Source: Halomonas sp. 1513
GTDB taxonomy: Bacteria; Pseudomonadota; Gammaproteobacteria; Pseudomonadales; Halomonadaceae
Direction of reading: 5' to 3'
NCBI GenBank assembly: GCA_001971685.1
Contig: CP019326.1
Coordinates: 930,001-994,000, forward strand
DNA: 64,000 nucleotides
Each line of letters opens with the position of its first letter. The first letter of the stretch is position 1. Below, one piece after another: positions 9,691-17,380 of the stretch. The translations under genes and the position numbers were made by a program. The notes under the pieces are model-generated. The model was not told the origin of the DNA and made no database searches. It saw nothing but the letters and a program-made list of their open reading frames with translations.

Positions 9691-10545
9691 TTAGCCCTGG
9701 GCGGTGCCGCGGGTCACGCGGTTGCCGATGTAGGCGACCATACGGTCGAGGAAGAAGCCGACGATGCCGACATAGACCAGCGCCAGCACGATGTCGCTGA
9801 TCATCGAGGCGTTCCAGGCATCCCAGATGAAGAAGCCGATGCCCACGCCGCCGATCAGCATCTCGGCGGCGACGATGGCCAGCCACGACAGGCCCACGCC
9901 GATGCGCAGCCCGGAGAAGATGTAGGGCGCGGCGGCCGGCAGCATGATGCGGGTGAAGTACTCCAGGCCATTGAGGCGCAGTACCCGCGCCACGTTGCGG
10001 TAATCCTCGGGGATGTTTCGCACGCCGACCGAGGTGTTGATGATGATCGGCCAGATGGCGGTGATGAAGATCACGAAGATGGCCGAGGGAGTGCTGTCCT
10101 GGAAACCGGCCAGCGAGATCGGCAGCCAGGCCAGCGGCGGGACGGTGCGCAGCACCTGGAAGACCGGGTCGAGCCCGCGCATGGCCCAGGTGGACTGGCC
10201 GACCAGCACGCCGAGGCTGATGCCGGCCACGACGGCCAGCGAGTAGCCGTAGGCGACTCGCTCGAGGCTGGCCAGTATCTGCCAGCCCATGCCCTTGTCG
10301 TTGCCGCCGTAGTCGTAGAAGGGGTCGACGATCAGCTCCCAGGTGTCGCTGATCACCTGGGAGGGAGGCGGCAGCGCTGCGCCAGGCGAGGAGCAGAGGA
10401 TCTCCCAGATTGCCCCGAGCACGGCGAGGATGATCACCGGTGGCAGAACATTGTGGATCAAGGTGTCGCGAAGGCGGTGAAGGTTGGCCGACCAGCCGCC
10501 CATCAGCGGCTGGTCAGTGCTGTCAGCGCTGGATGAAACGCTCAT
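9691..10545 (-). CDS. nrtB: Nitrate-type ABC transporter permease
   Basis: A 284-residue inner-membrane protein with about six transmembrane helices and the EAA loop typical of binding-protein-dependent permeases, near VARVLRLNGLEYFTRIMLPAA. Its best family fit is NrtB/CmpB. AGGAGA precedes the ATG. It is the middle gene of nrtA-nrtB-nrtD and should form the membrane pore that receives substrate from the NrtA-like protein. Confidence 0.85.
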   Translation of the reverse strand: MSVSSSADSTDQPLMGGWSANLHRLRDTLIHNVLPPVIILAVLGAIWEILCSSPGAALPPPSQVISDTWELIVDPFYDYGGNDKGMGWQILASLERVAYGYSLAVVAGISLGVLVGQSTWAMRGLDPVFQVLRTVPPLAWLPISLAGFQDSTPSAIFVIFITAIWPIIINTSVGVRNIPEDYRNVARVLRLNGLEYFTRIMLPAAAPYIFSGLRIGVGLSWLAIVAAEMLIGGVGIGFFIWDAWNASMISDIVLALVYVGIVGFFLDRMVAYIGNRVTRGTAQG

Positions 10546-10585
10546 GGCGATTCTCCTGTGTCAGTAATGGTGCGAGGGATATGGC

Positions 10586-11890
10586 TCAGGCCAGGCGCTT
10601 GATCTCGAGGCTATCGAGATAGGCCTGGGGATCCTCGGGATCGAATGTCTTGCCGTCGAAGAAGGTCTCGACGCCGCGGGATGTCGAGTCGGGAATGTCG
10701 CTTGATGCCACGCCGAGTCGTTCGGCGGCCTGGCGCCATAGGTCCTCGCGATTGACGCGTTCGATCAGGGCGGCGCTATCGAGATCCTGCGGCAGGTAGC
10801 CCCAGCGCTGATTCTCGGTCAGGAACCACAGGTCGTGGCTCTTGAAGGGGTAAGAGGCGTGACGGTCCCAGTAGCGCATCATCTGCGGATGGTTCTCGAC
10901 GACGCGGCCCGTACCGTAGTCGAAGTTGCCCTGGATACGGTCGATAAGGTCGTCATAGGGCGCATGAATCCAGCGGCGACGTGAGCAGATCTGTGCCATC
11001 TCTTCATGGTTAGCCGGGTCCTCACACCACATCTGTGCCTCCATGATCGCCATCAACAGAGCCTGGGTAGCGTTGGGGTTTTCCTCCACGTAATCACTGC
11101 GCATGGCGAAGGCTTTTTCCGGGTGGTCGTTCCACAGTTCACCGGTGGTATTGGCGGTATAGCCGATGCCTTGGTTGACCAGCTGATGGTTCCAGGGCTC
11201 GCAGACACAGAAGGTATCCATGCTGCCAACGCGCATATTGGCGACCATCTGGGCGGGAGGAATGGTGATGGTCGAGACGTCGCGGTTGGGGTCGATGCCG
11301 CCCGCCGCCATCCAGTAGCGAATCCACATATCGTGGGTACCGCCAGGGAAGGTCATGGCGGCTGTCGCCTCGTCGCCACCGGCGCGCTTCTCGGCCAGCG
11401 CCTGGCCGAACTCACGGGTATCGAGCTGCACCTCCAGGTCGGCGTAGTCGCGGCCCACCGAGATGCATTGGCCGTTGAGGTTGAGGCGGGCCAGGATGCT
11501 CATCGGTACCGGCTGGTTATTGGGCGTGACGGCGCCGGAGCTGATCAGATAGGGCATCGGCGTGAGGATGTGTGCTCCGTCGATGCCGTTGCGCTGCGAG
11601 CCGAGCACCAGGTTATCGCGGGTGGTGCCCCAGGAGGACTGCTTGAGCACCTCGACATCGGTCATGCCGTGCTTGGCGAAGAAGCCCTTTTCATCGGCGA
11701 CGAACAGCGGGGCGGCATCGGTCAGGGCGATAAAGCCAAGCTTGGCCGCGGTGGTTTCCGGCTTGCCGTCGGCGAAGGCCCAGCTAACGGGTAGGCTGCT
11801 GAGCAGCGCCGAGCCGCCGACCAGGGTGGCGGAGTTCTTCAGAAAGCGACGACGCTGAGGGGAGTAGCCCTTGAATCTGTTGTTGTTCAT
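10586..11890 (-). CDS. nrtA: Nitrate-binding protein, Tat-exported (NrtA-like)
   Basis: A 434-residue solute-binding protein of the NrtA/CmpA family. It begins with a twin-arginine signal (RRRFLK, then a hydrophobic stretch ending near SWAFAD), so it is probably exported folded by Tat. The length and the motifs around LGFIALTDAAPLFVADEKGFF fit nitrate/bicarbonate binding proteins. The ATG at 11890 (GGAG seven bases upstream) is preferred to one 16 codons earlier, which would fall inside the leader terminator. First gene of the nrtABD operon, controlled by the sigma54-type promoter and antitermination leader described separately. Confidence 0.87.
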   Translation of the reverse strand: MNNNRFKGYSPQRRRFLKNSATLVGGSALLSSLPVSWAFADGKPETTAAKLGFIALTDAAPLFVADEKGFFAKHGMTDVEVLKQSSWGTTRDNLVLGSQRNGIDGAHILTPMPYLISSGAVTPNNQPVPMSILARLNLNGQCISVGRDYADLEVQLDTREFGQALAEKRAGGDEATAAMTFPGGTHDMWIRYWMAAGGIDPNRDVSTITIPPAQMVANMRVGSMDTFCVCEPWNHQLVNQGIGYTANTTGELWNDHPEKAFAMRSDYVEENPNATQALLMAIMEAQMWCEDPANHEEMAQICSRRRWIHAPYDDLIDRIQGNFDYGTGRVVENHPQMMRYWDRHASYPFKSHDLWFLTENQRWGYLPQDLDSAALIERVNREDLWRQAAERLGVASSDIPDSTSRGVETFFDGKTFDPEDPQAYLDSLEIKRLA

Positions 11891-12018
11891 GCGATGGCTC
11901 CAAACAAAGAAACGGCGCCTGATATAAGCCCCACCCACACTGGGTGATTCTTAATCAGACGCCGTTGTCCGCTATTGAAAACTGCCTGGGAGCTGAACCG
12001 TCGTTGACTCAGCGTACG
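11891..12018 (-). ncRNA. nrtA leader RNA with ANTAR-type hairpins (NasR target)
   Basis: From the predicted start near 12018 the leader is about 128 nt. Hairpin P1 (12013-11992) has an 8-bp stem, two pairs being wobbles, closing hexaloop AACGAC. Hairpin P2 (11971-11956) has stem CGGAC/GTCTG closing hexaloop AACGGC. Both loops have A at position 1 and G at position 4, the signature of RNAs bound by ANTAR proteins. The P2 loop and 3' arm are also the 5' arm of the downstream terminator, so the two structures exclude each other. The adjacent gene encodes the NIT-ANTAR protein expected to bind here. Regulation by nitrate is inferred from the Klebsiella nasF paradigm. Confidence 0.75.
11901..11966 (-). 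terminator. Intrinsic terminator in the nrtA leader (attenuator)
   Basis: On the minus strand AACGGCGTCTGAT (from 11966) pairs with ATCAGGCGCCGTT (to 11911), with an inner CACCCA/TGGGTG hairpin and a following TTTCTTTGTTT tract ending at 11901. It stops 10 bases before the nrtA start codon, so it is an attenuator rather than an operon end. Confidence 0.8.
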
Positions 12019-12028
12019 CCAATAGCGT

Positions 12029-12044
12029 TGCAGTTAGGGTGCCA
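12029..12044 (-). promoter_or_regulatory. Sigma54-type -24/-12 promoter of nrtA
   Basis: Minus-strand TGGCACCCTAACTGCA matches the consensus TGGCAC-N5-TTGCA at 15 of the relevant bases except one, with exactly 10 bases between the GG and GC. It would start transcription about 5 bases before hairpin P1, giving a leader close to the length known for nasF of Klebsiella. This implies NtrC/nitrogen control. Confidence 0.7.
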
Positions 12045-12132
12045 TTTTCACATTTAGTCGAGGCGATGCTTTCGTTAACAATGACTTGCGTATATCGGTG
12101 GCGGTGAGCCGAAACCAGGCGTGGCGTTGTCT

Positions 12133-12160
12133 TGGTGCGCGGGCATGATGCAGCGCACCA
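12133..12160. terminator. Inverted repeat between nasR and nrtA promoter
   Basis: TGGTGCGC at 12133-12140 and GCGCACCA at 12153-12160 form a perfect 8-bp repeat around 12 nt, just beyond the nasR stop. It may terminate nasR. The GCACCA half-sites and the position 115-142 bases upstream of the nrtA start also suggest an NtrC enhancer, though the half-site orientation is opposite to the usual one. Confidence 0.4.
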
Positions 12161-12169
12161 CTTGCGACC

Positions 12170-13441
12170 TCAGGCCTGGCGCTTTTGTAGAATATTGGCC
12201 AGGTCGATGATGGTTCTTGCCATCTCGGCCATGCTCTTGCTCTGGTCCATGGACGCCTTGCGCAGGAAGCGATAGGCCTGGTCTTCGCTCATCTGCTGAT
12301 GCTCCATGATCATGCCCTTGGCACGCTCTATCAGCTTGCGCTCGCGCAGCATTTCACGAGTATTTTCCAGCTCATCGCTGATATGTTGCAGTCGCGCATT
12401 CTGAGACTGCATAAGGTCGATCAGCGCGCGGTTAAGCCGTGATTCGACCGCGTTGGCGGTCAACTGGCCGAGTTCGTGGGTCGCCTCCTGTGGAAACAGG
12501 TCGACCAGCTGTTCGCAGGTAGAGCACTGTTCGATGGCATCGTGCAGTGAGGCATCCAACTGCTGCTGGTCGTTGATGTCGGCCTGGGCCTGCTCGATCT
12601 TGCGGTGGCAAAGCTGGGAAAGCTCGGCCGTCAATTGCGCTTCGACCTGCTGCATGGCGTCGATGCGTGCGGTAGTGAGTTCATACCAGGTTTCGCCAAG
12701 CGCGTGATTCAGCTGGGCTGCGTGATCGCTGCAGGCCTGCTTGCGTAGCTGCTGGATTCCATCCTGACGGCGCGGGGCGTGCTGCTGCTGCCAGTGCTCG
12801 CGTGCAGCATCGCTGGCGAACTCACAGAAGGTATCGAAACAGCGCTGCTGGGCGTCGATCAACTGCAAAAGTAGCTGGCGATGGGCGGCGTCGAACTCGC
12901 CGGCGGTGAAGCCGATAGCGCCGCAGGCGCGTTCCTGACCGGCCAGCTCCTTGCCCTGCATGAAGTGGAAAATCGCCACCAGCGAGTGGGTCACGTCGGG
13001 ATCGTCGGCGGTGTCGGCAGCGTCGAAGACCACCGCCAATAGCCCGCCGATCAGCCGATTGTAGGTGCGGGTAGCGGCATCGGCACTGATCGCCAGTGAC
13101 TCGATCTCCCTACGCAGCGTGGGCAGGGCGTCGAGAGCAGCCCACACGCAGGCGATGCGCTTGAGCAGTCGCGCATTGCTCGCGGCCTGCTGCGGAAGGT
13201 CATCGAGACGCTCGCGTATCGCCTGCTCGCGCTTGAGGCTGTCGCTGACACGCTCCAGCCGTCGTGCGCTAAAGCGCTGGCCGCGGGAGGTGAGGTAGAT
13301 GTTCGAGGCGCCACGCTCTTTTTGCAGCGCATGCACGAAGCGGCTGATATCGCCGACCAGTTCGCAGGTGGCGGCGAGCCGCTCGAGGTTGCCTATTTCG
13401 CTTCGCTTGGCGGCCTGCAGTAGACGGTGGGTGGGGGTCAT
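12170..13441 (-). CDS. nasR: Nitrate-sensing antiterminator, NIT plus ANTAR domains
   Basis: The 423-residue protein has a long helical N-terminal NIT domain with the conserved run ISRFVHALQKERGASNIYL and later arginines that bind nitrate or nitrite. A C-terminal ANTAR RNA-binding domain (about 360-420, LIERAKGMIMEHQQMSEDQA then YRFLRKASM) follows. This is the architecture of Klebsiella NasR, which on sensing nitrate binds leader RNA and prevents termination. GAGGAGG precedes the ATG. Its predicted target, the nrtA leader, lies immediately downstream. No nitrate or nitrite reductase gene is in the window, so the rest of the regulon is elsewhere. Confidence 0.92.
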   Translation of the reverse strand: MTPTHRLLQAAKRSEIGNLERLAATCELVGDISRFVHALQKERGASNIYLTSRGQRFSARRLERVSDSLKREQAIRERLDDLPQQAASNARLLKRIACVWAALDALPTLRREIESLAISADAATRTYNRLIGGLLAVVFDAADTADDPDVTHSLVAIFHFMQGKELAGQERACGAIGFTAGEFDAAHRQLLLQLIDAQQRCFDTFCEFASDAAREHWQQQHAPRRQDGIQQLRKQACSDHAAQLNHALGETWYELTTARIDAMQQVEAQLTAELSQLCHRKIEQAQADINDQQQLDASLHDAIEQCSTCEQLVDLFPQEATHELGQLTANAVESRLNRALIDLMQSQNARLQHISDELENTREMLRERKLIERAKGMIMEHQQMSEDQAYRFLRKASMDQSKSMAEMARTIIDLANILQKRQA

Positions 13442-13483
13442 GGGCTAGGCCTCCTCAGTGAGTGACGCATCATCTCTCGCCAC

Positions 13484-13515
13484 GCAAGCCGCCGCCCTTG
13501 CGAGCGGCGGCTTGC
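13484..13515 (-). terminator. Hairpin between narK/nasA and nasR
   Basis: A perfect 12-bp inverted repeat GCAAGCCGCCGC / GCGGCGGCTTGC with an 8-nt loop lies between the permease stop and nasR. No T-tract follows on the minus strand. It probably separates the two transcription units at least partly. Confidence 0.6.
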
Positions 13516-13550
13516 TATCGGGTCGAGCCAGGTGTCGGTGCGGGCTGCGA

Positions 13551-14903
13551 TCAGCGCAGCGAGAGTGCACCGGCGCCGGTCTCGTCGCCCACGGCATCTT
13601 GATAGGCGGCGGCCTCTTCGGCCTCGGTCTCCGGAGAGAAGCGTACCAGCAGGGCACAGGAGGCCAGTACCAGCACGGTCAGGCCAAGATAGAACAGCCC
13701 TTGCTGGTAGGTGATGGCTTCCGAACGGAACAGAAAGGCTGCGGCCACGGCGCCGACGTTGCCGCCGGCGCCGACGATGCCGGCCACCGCGCCCAGCGCC
13801 TTCTTGTTGATAAAGGGCACCACGCCGTAGGTGGCGCCTTCGGCCATCTGCACGAACAGGCTGAATACCAGCATGATGCCGATGGCGTAGGAGAGCACGT
13901 GCATCTGCGAGAAAGCGACCAGGGCGATGCCCTCGCACACCAGGGCGATGAACAGCCAGCGTACGCGGCCCTTGAGGCCACCATGCTTGGCGAACAGATC
14001 CGAGAAGATACCGCCCATGGTGCGGGCGAACACGTTCATCAGGCCAAACAGCCCGGCAATCATGCCGGCGGTGGCCAAGGTCAGATCGAAGTGATCGAAG
14101 AAATAGATGGCGGCGATATTGTTGATGGTCAATTCGACGCCGAAGCAGATGGCGTAGACCACGAACAGTGCCCAGACGCGGATGTCCTTGGCGGCTGCCA
14201 GAAAGGTCTGGCCGGCGCCGCTGTCGCCGTCTGCCTGGGGAAGCTCGCCGCGGGCGCGCAGGTCCTCGAAGTTGCCGTTGGGTGCATCCTGGGTAAACCG
14301 GTAGTAGCAGATGCCGGTAATGAACAGCACCACGCCGGGCACGACCATGGCCAGGCGCCAGCCGAGGGTCTCGCTGACGCCGAGCATCAGGATGCCGGAG
14401 AAGATCAGCGGCATCAGGATCTGGGTGGTGCCACCGCCCAGGTTACCCCAGCCTGCCGAGGTGGCGTTGGCGGTGCCGACCACGTTGGGGGCGAACATCA
14501 TGGTGGTGTGGTACTGAGTAATCACGAAGGAGGCGCCAATCGCACCGATCGCCAGGCGGGCCAGCAGGAAGGTTTCGAAACTGTTGGCGAAGCCGATGCC
14601 CATCACCGGGATCGAACCGAAGATCAGCAGCCCTGAGTAGGCCTTGCGCGGGCCGATGCGGTCGCACAGCACGCCGATCAGCAGGCGCACGACCACGGTG
14701 ATCGCGACAGAGGCGATGATGGTGTTGCCGATCTGGGTCTGGGTAAGGTTGAGGTCTTCGCGTACCACCGCCATCAGTGGAGCGATGCCGAACCAGCCGA
14801 AGAAACAGATATGAAAGGCGAACCACGAGAAGTGGAAGGCTCGCATTTGCGGAGTGCTGAAGTTCAACAGGCGAATCTTGTTGGCCTTGTTGCGAATTTC
14901 CAT
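13551..14903 (-). CDS. Nitrate/nitrite MFS transporter (NarK/NasA type)
   Basis: A 450-residue, 12-helix permease of the nitrate/nitrite porter family. The nitrate signature is visible in the region around FVITQYHTTMMFAPNVVG and SAGWGNLGGGTTQ, and the substrate-binding arginine environment in helix 2 is present (VVVRLLIGVLCDRIGPRKAY). Beside nasR and nrtABD it most likely imports nitrate for assimilation, giving the cell both an ABC and an MFS route. ATG at 14903 has GAGG upstream. A sigma54-like promoter and a hexaloop hairpin precede it. Confidence 0.88.
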   Translation of the reverse strand: MEIRNKANKIRLLNFSTPQMRAFHFSWFAFHICFFGWFGIAPLMAVVREDLNLTQTQIGNTIIASVAITVVVRLLIGVLCDRIGPRKAYSGLLIFGSIPVMGIGFANSFETFLLARLAIGAIGASFVITQYHTTMMFAPNVVGTANATSAGWGNLGGGTTQILMPLIFSGILMLGVSETLGWRLAMVVPGVVLFITGICYYRFTQDAPNGNFEDLRARGELPQADGDSGAGQTFLAAAKDIRVWALFVVYAICFGVELTINNIAAIYFFDHFDLTLATAGMIAGLFGLMNVFARTMGGIFSDLFAKHGGLKGRVRWLFIALVCEGIALVAFSQMHVLSYAIGIMLVFSLFVQMAEGATYGVVPFINKKALGAVAGIVGAGGNVGAVAAAFLFRSEAITYQQGLFYLGLTVLVLASCALLVRFSPETEAEEAAAYQDAVGDETGAGALSLR

Positions 14904-15016
14904 GGGACTAACCTCGTCAAGTGACGGTCGAACTCACGATCAGGGCCTTCGCCGTTGAAGGTCAGGTCGACGCACTCGTACTCGGTCTGAGCCTGGTCCA
15001 CGTCAATATCTGACAT
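14864..15016 (-). CDS. Unrecognised 50-codon reading frame overlapping the narK start
   Basis: An ATG at 15016 opens an acidic 50-residue frame (begins MSDIDVDQAQTEYECVDLTF) that runs through the whole narK leader and overlaps its first 40 bases in another frame. The third-base composition looks coding, but there is no good ribosome binding site. The best sigma54-like promoter would start transcription just after this ATG. It may be a remnant of a longer gene, a leader peptide or chance. Confidence 0.25.
   Translation of the reverse strand: MSDIDVDQAQTEYECVDLTFNGEGPDREFDRHLTRLVPWKFATRPTRFAC
14946..14961 (-). promoter_or_regulatory. Hexaloop hairpin in the narK leader (possible ANTAR site)
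   Basis: Minus-strand CCTTC-AACGGC-GAAGG is a perfect 5-bp stem with the same hexaloop sequence as P2 of the nrtA leader, with A1 and G4. No second hexaloop hairpin and no T-tract terminator were found in this leader, so NasR control of narK is only a suggestion. Confidence 0.35.
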
Positions 15017-15022
15017 TGATCT

Positions 15023-15038
15023 AGCAATTAGCTTGCCG
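15023..15038 (-). promoter_or_regulatory. Sigma54-like promoter upstream of narK
   Basis: Minus-strand CGGCAAGCTAATTGCT has GG and GC 10 bases apart and matches TGGCAC-N5-TTGCW except at two positions. The predicted start near 15012 gives a leader of about 109 nt before narK. It parallels the nrtA promoter. Confidence 0.5.
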
Positions 15039-15285
15039 TTCGCTTGATTTTATTTTTTATTCAATTACTTATGACATTCGAGTCGCGCGGAATGCTGCGC
15101 TGCATGGTGCATGTTGGTGCACTGGCAATGGGGTGCCGCCATGCCGGGGTGCAGGAAACCGGGGCGGCTCGGCGTCGGCTTGGGCGTGGTTGCGCGGCCC
15201 GGGGGGGGGGAATGGTACGCTGGATAGCGCCTCGCCGACGGGCGGTGGCCAGCGTTCAGCGTGAGACGGGGTGCAAGGAGACGGG

Positions 15286-15522
15286 ATGGCCAAGAAGAAG
15301 GGCGATATTCGTCCCCGCAATGTCGAAAAGATCCTGCTCGCCGCCGAGCGGGTCTTCGCCGAGAAGGGCTATGCGGGCGCCGCCATGGGCGATATCGCTC
15401 AGTTGGCTGACCTGCCCAAGTCGAACGTGCACTACTACTTCGCGACCATGGAGGAGCTGTATCGCGAGGTGCTGCTGGGGTTGCTCGACGCTAGACGGGC
15501 ATTGCATTCATTCCGGAGCTAA
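15286..15522 (+). pseudogene. Truncated TetR regulator (DNA-binding domain only)
   Basis: The 78 residues are a complete TetR helix-turn-helix domain (ILLAAERVFAEKGYAGAAMG then NVHYYFATMEELYREVL), resembling RutR-type pyrimidine regulators. They stop where the ligand-binding and dimer domain of about 130 residues should begin. AAGGAG precedes ATG 15286. The stop is two bases before codB, so a deletion appears to have joined the stub to the permease gene. Without a dimerisation domain it is unlikely to act as a normal repressor, though a short DNA-binding peptide is possible. Confidence 0.75.
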
Positions 15523-15524
15523 CA

Positions 15525-16772
15525 ATGAAAACATCCGATTATCCGCTCAGCGCCGTACCGGCGAGTCGCCGCAAAGGACTGCTCTCGACGACCATGGTGC
15601 TGCTGGGTTTTACCTTGTTTACGGCGACGATGTGGGCGGGCGGCTCGCTGGGCACGGCATTCACCTTTGGTGAACTGCTATGGGTGATCACCATCGGCAA
15701 CCTGCTGCTTGGCGGCTATGCCGCGGCACTGGCGTATATCGCCTGTCGCAGCGGCCTCAACTCGGTACTGATGGGGCGCTTCTGCTTCGGTGAGCTTGGC
15801 AGCAAGCTCTCCGACTTGCTGCTCGGCTTCACCCAGATCGGCTGGTACGCCTGGGGGACGGCCACCATTGCGGTGATCCTGGTGCAAACCACTAACCTGC
15901 CCGGCTGGATGGAGGTCCCGCTGATGGTGGTGTTCGGCATGGCCTTCTGCATCACGGCGATGATCGGCTATCGCGGGCTCGACTGGCTGTCGCGTTTTGC
16001 CGTGCCGGCCATGCTGCTGTTCATCCTGATCAGCCTCTATACCGGCATGCACGATATTGGCGGGTTGAGCGGCCTGCTGGGCCAGACGCCCACCGACAGC
16101 ATGAGTTTTGCCGCGGCCGTCACGGTGATCATCGGCACCTTCGTGAGTGGCGGGACCCAGGCGACCAACTGGAGCCGCTTCGCGCGTTCGCCGAAAATCG
16201 CGGTGATCGCCACCCTGGCGGCCTTCTGTGTCGGCAACGGGCTGATGGTACTCACCGGTGCGCTGGGCGCGCTGATCTATCAGCAGGCGGACATCGTCGA
16301 CGTGATGCTGGCGCAAGGGTTCGTGGTGCTGGCGGTGTTGATGCTGTTCCTGAATATCTGGACCACCCAGGACAACACCATTTACAACTTCGCCGTGGCC
16401 GGTTGCAACCTGCTGCGCACGACCCGTCGACGCCTGGTGACCGTGGTCGGTGCCGCTATCGGTACGCTGCTGGCGGTCGGCGGCATGTACGACCTGCTGA
16501 TTCCCTACCTGGTGCTGCTGGGCACCTTCATCCCACCGATCGGCGGCGTGATCATGGCCGATTTCTGGCTGCGCCATAAGGGGCGCTATCCGTCTCTCGA
16601 GTCCGCGAGCCTGCCGGCCTTTCGCTGGGTGGGACTGATGGCCTATGCGCTGGGCTCGCTGGCCGCCTATCTCTCGCCGCTGCTGCCGCCGCTGGTGGGC
16701 GTGCTAGTGGCCGTGCTGAGCTATGCGCTGCTGCTGCGCTTCGCCACTGCGACGCTGCCGGCCAAGGCCTAG
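15525..16772 (+). CDS. codB: Cytosine permease
   Basis: A 415-residue NCS1-family permease with about 12 transmembrane segments and CodB-like motifs (MWAGGSLGTAFTFGELLWV; IGWYAWGTATIAV; TNWSRFAR; NIWTTQDNTIYNF). It should import cytosine by cation symport. GGAG lies before the ATG. The usual partner codA (cytosine deaminase) is absent downstream, where an insertion element lies, so cytosine deamination must be encoded elsewhere or be lost. A related purine or hydantoin substrate is a weaker alternative. Confidence 0.85.
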   Translation: MKTSDYPLSAVPASRRKGLLSTTMVLLGFTLFTATMWAGGSLGTAFTFGELLWVITIGNLLLGGYAAALAYIACRSGLNSVLMGRFCFGELGSKLSDLLLGFTQIGWYAWGTATIAVILVQTTNLPGWMEVPLMVVFGMAFCITAMIGYRGLDWLSRFAVPAMLLFILISLYTGMHDIGGLSGLLGQTPTDSMSFAAAVTVIIGTFVSGGTQATNWSRFARSPKIAVIATLAAFCVGNGLMVLTGALGALIYQQADIVDVMLAQGFVVLAVLMLFLNIWTTQDNTIYNFAVAGCNLLRTTRRRLVTVVGAAIGTLLAVGGMYDLLIPYLVLLGTFIPPIGGVIMADFWLRHKGRYPSLESASLPAFRWVGLMAYALGSLAAYLSPLLPPLVGVLVAVLSYALLLRFATATLPAKA

Positions 16773-16843
16773 AAACGACGACGCCCCGCAGGTGAACTGC
16801 ACCCCGAAAGTTGGACATCCAACCCAACCTTCGGGGTGTTTCT

Positions 16844-17380
16844 ATGAGGAATCGATATAGCGAGCAGTTCAAGTGGCAGGTGGTGCAGCAATGTCTGCGC
16901 GTGGGGGGCAGCATAAAGGAGGTAGCCCGCCAGCTTGAGCTGGATTATTCCATGGTCCGGCGATGGCTGGAGCATTACCGGCAGCATGGTCCTTCAGGGT
17001 TACGCCAGACGCGCCACCACTACGGCTCATCGTTCAAGCGTGAGGTGCTGGAAAGGATGTGGCGCGACGGCTTGTCGATCCGTCAGGCCGAGGCCCTGTT
17101 TGATATCCGTGCCGCTGGCGCTATTGGCAGATGGGAACGCCAATATCATAGTGGGGGTCTGACCGCGTTAGCCCCAAAGCGTAAGGGACGCCGCCCCATG
17201 CCCCAGAAGCCCCCATCACCGCCCAAGCCTTGCGCCGATGAGGAGCGCTCCCATGAGGAACTGCTCGAGGAACTGGCCTATCTACGGGCAGAGAATGCCT
17301 ACTTAAAAAAGCTCGATGCCTTGATCCAGGAAAAGCGGGCGACGACGCGGGGCAAAAAGCCCAAGCCGTCCAAGGATTAA
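16844..17380 (+). CDS. IS3-family transposase OrfA (helix-turn-helix subunit)
   Basis: A 178-residue protein with two helix-turn-helix modules (SIKEVARQLELDYSMVRRWL and LSIRQAEALFDI) and a C-terminal leucine-zipper-like segment ELLEELAYLRAENAYLKKL. It binds the element ends. ATG 16844 follows the left terminal repeat. The codons TTA AAA AAG at 17303-17311 contain the A-AAA-AAG slippery heptamer used for -1 frameshifting into orfB. Confidence 0.9.
   Translation: MRNRYSEQFKWQVVQQCLRVGGSIKEVARQLELDYSMVRRWLEHYRQHGPSGLRQTRHHYGSSFKREVLERMWRDGLSIRQAEALFDIRAAGAIGRWERQYHSGGLTALAPKRKGRRPMPQKPPSPPKPCADEERSHEELLEELAYLRAENAYLKKLDALIQEKRATTRGKKPKPSKD

Larger units (their letters stand above)
14904..15285. 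other. Intergenic region between narK and the tetR remnant
   Basis: About 380 bases. The narK side holds the promoter, hairpin and small reading frame listed separately. The middle (15045-15065) is strongly AT-rich. The tetR side has a run of ten or more G residues near 15200. I see no further gene. Confidence 0.6.

Noticed and set aside
13458..14636. 392-residue plus-strand frame
   Set aside because: Antisense to the nitrate permease, with H/G/Q/D-rich shadow composition.
15195..15212. Run of ten or more G upstream of the tetR stub
   Set aside because: Possible phase-variable tract, but it is not placed between clear promoter elements and its length may be a sequencing artefact.
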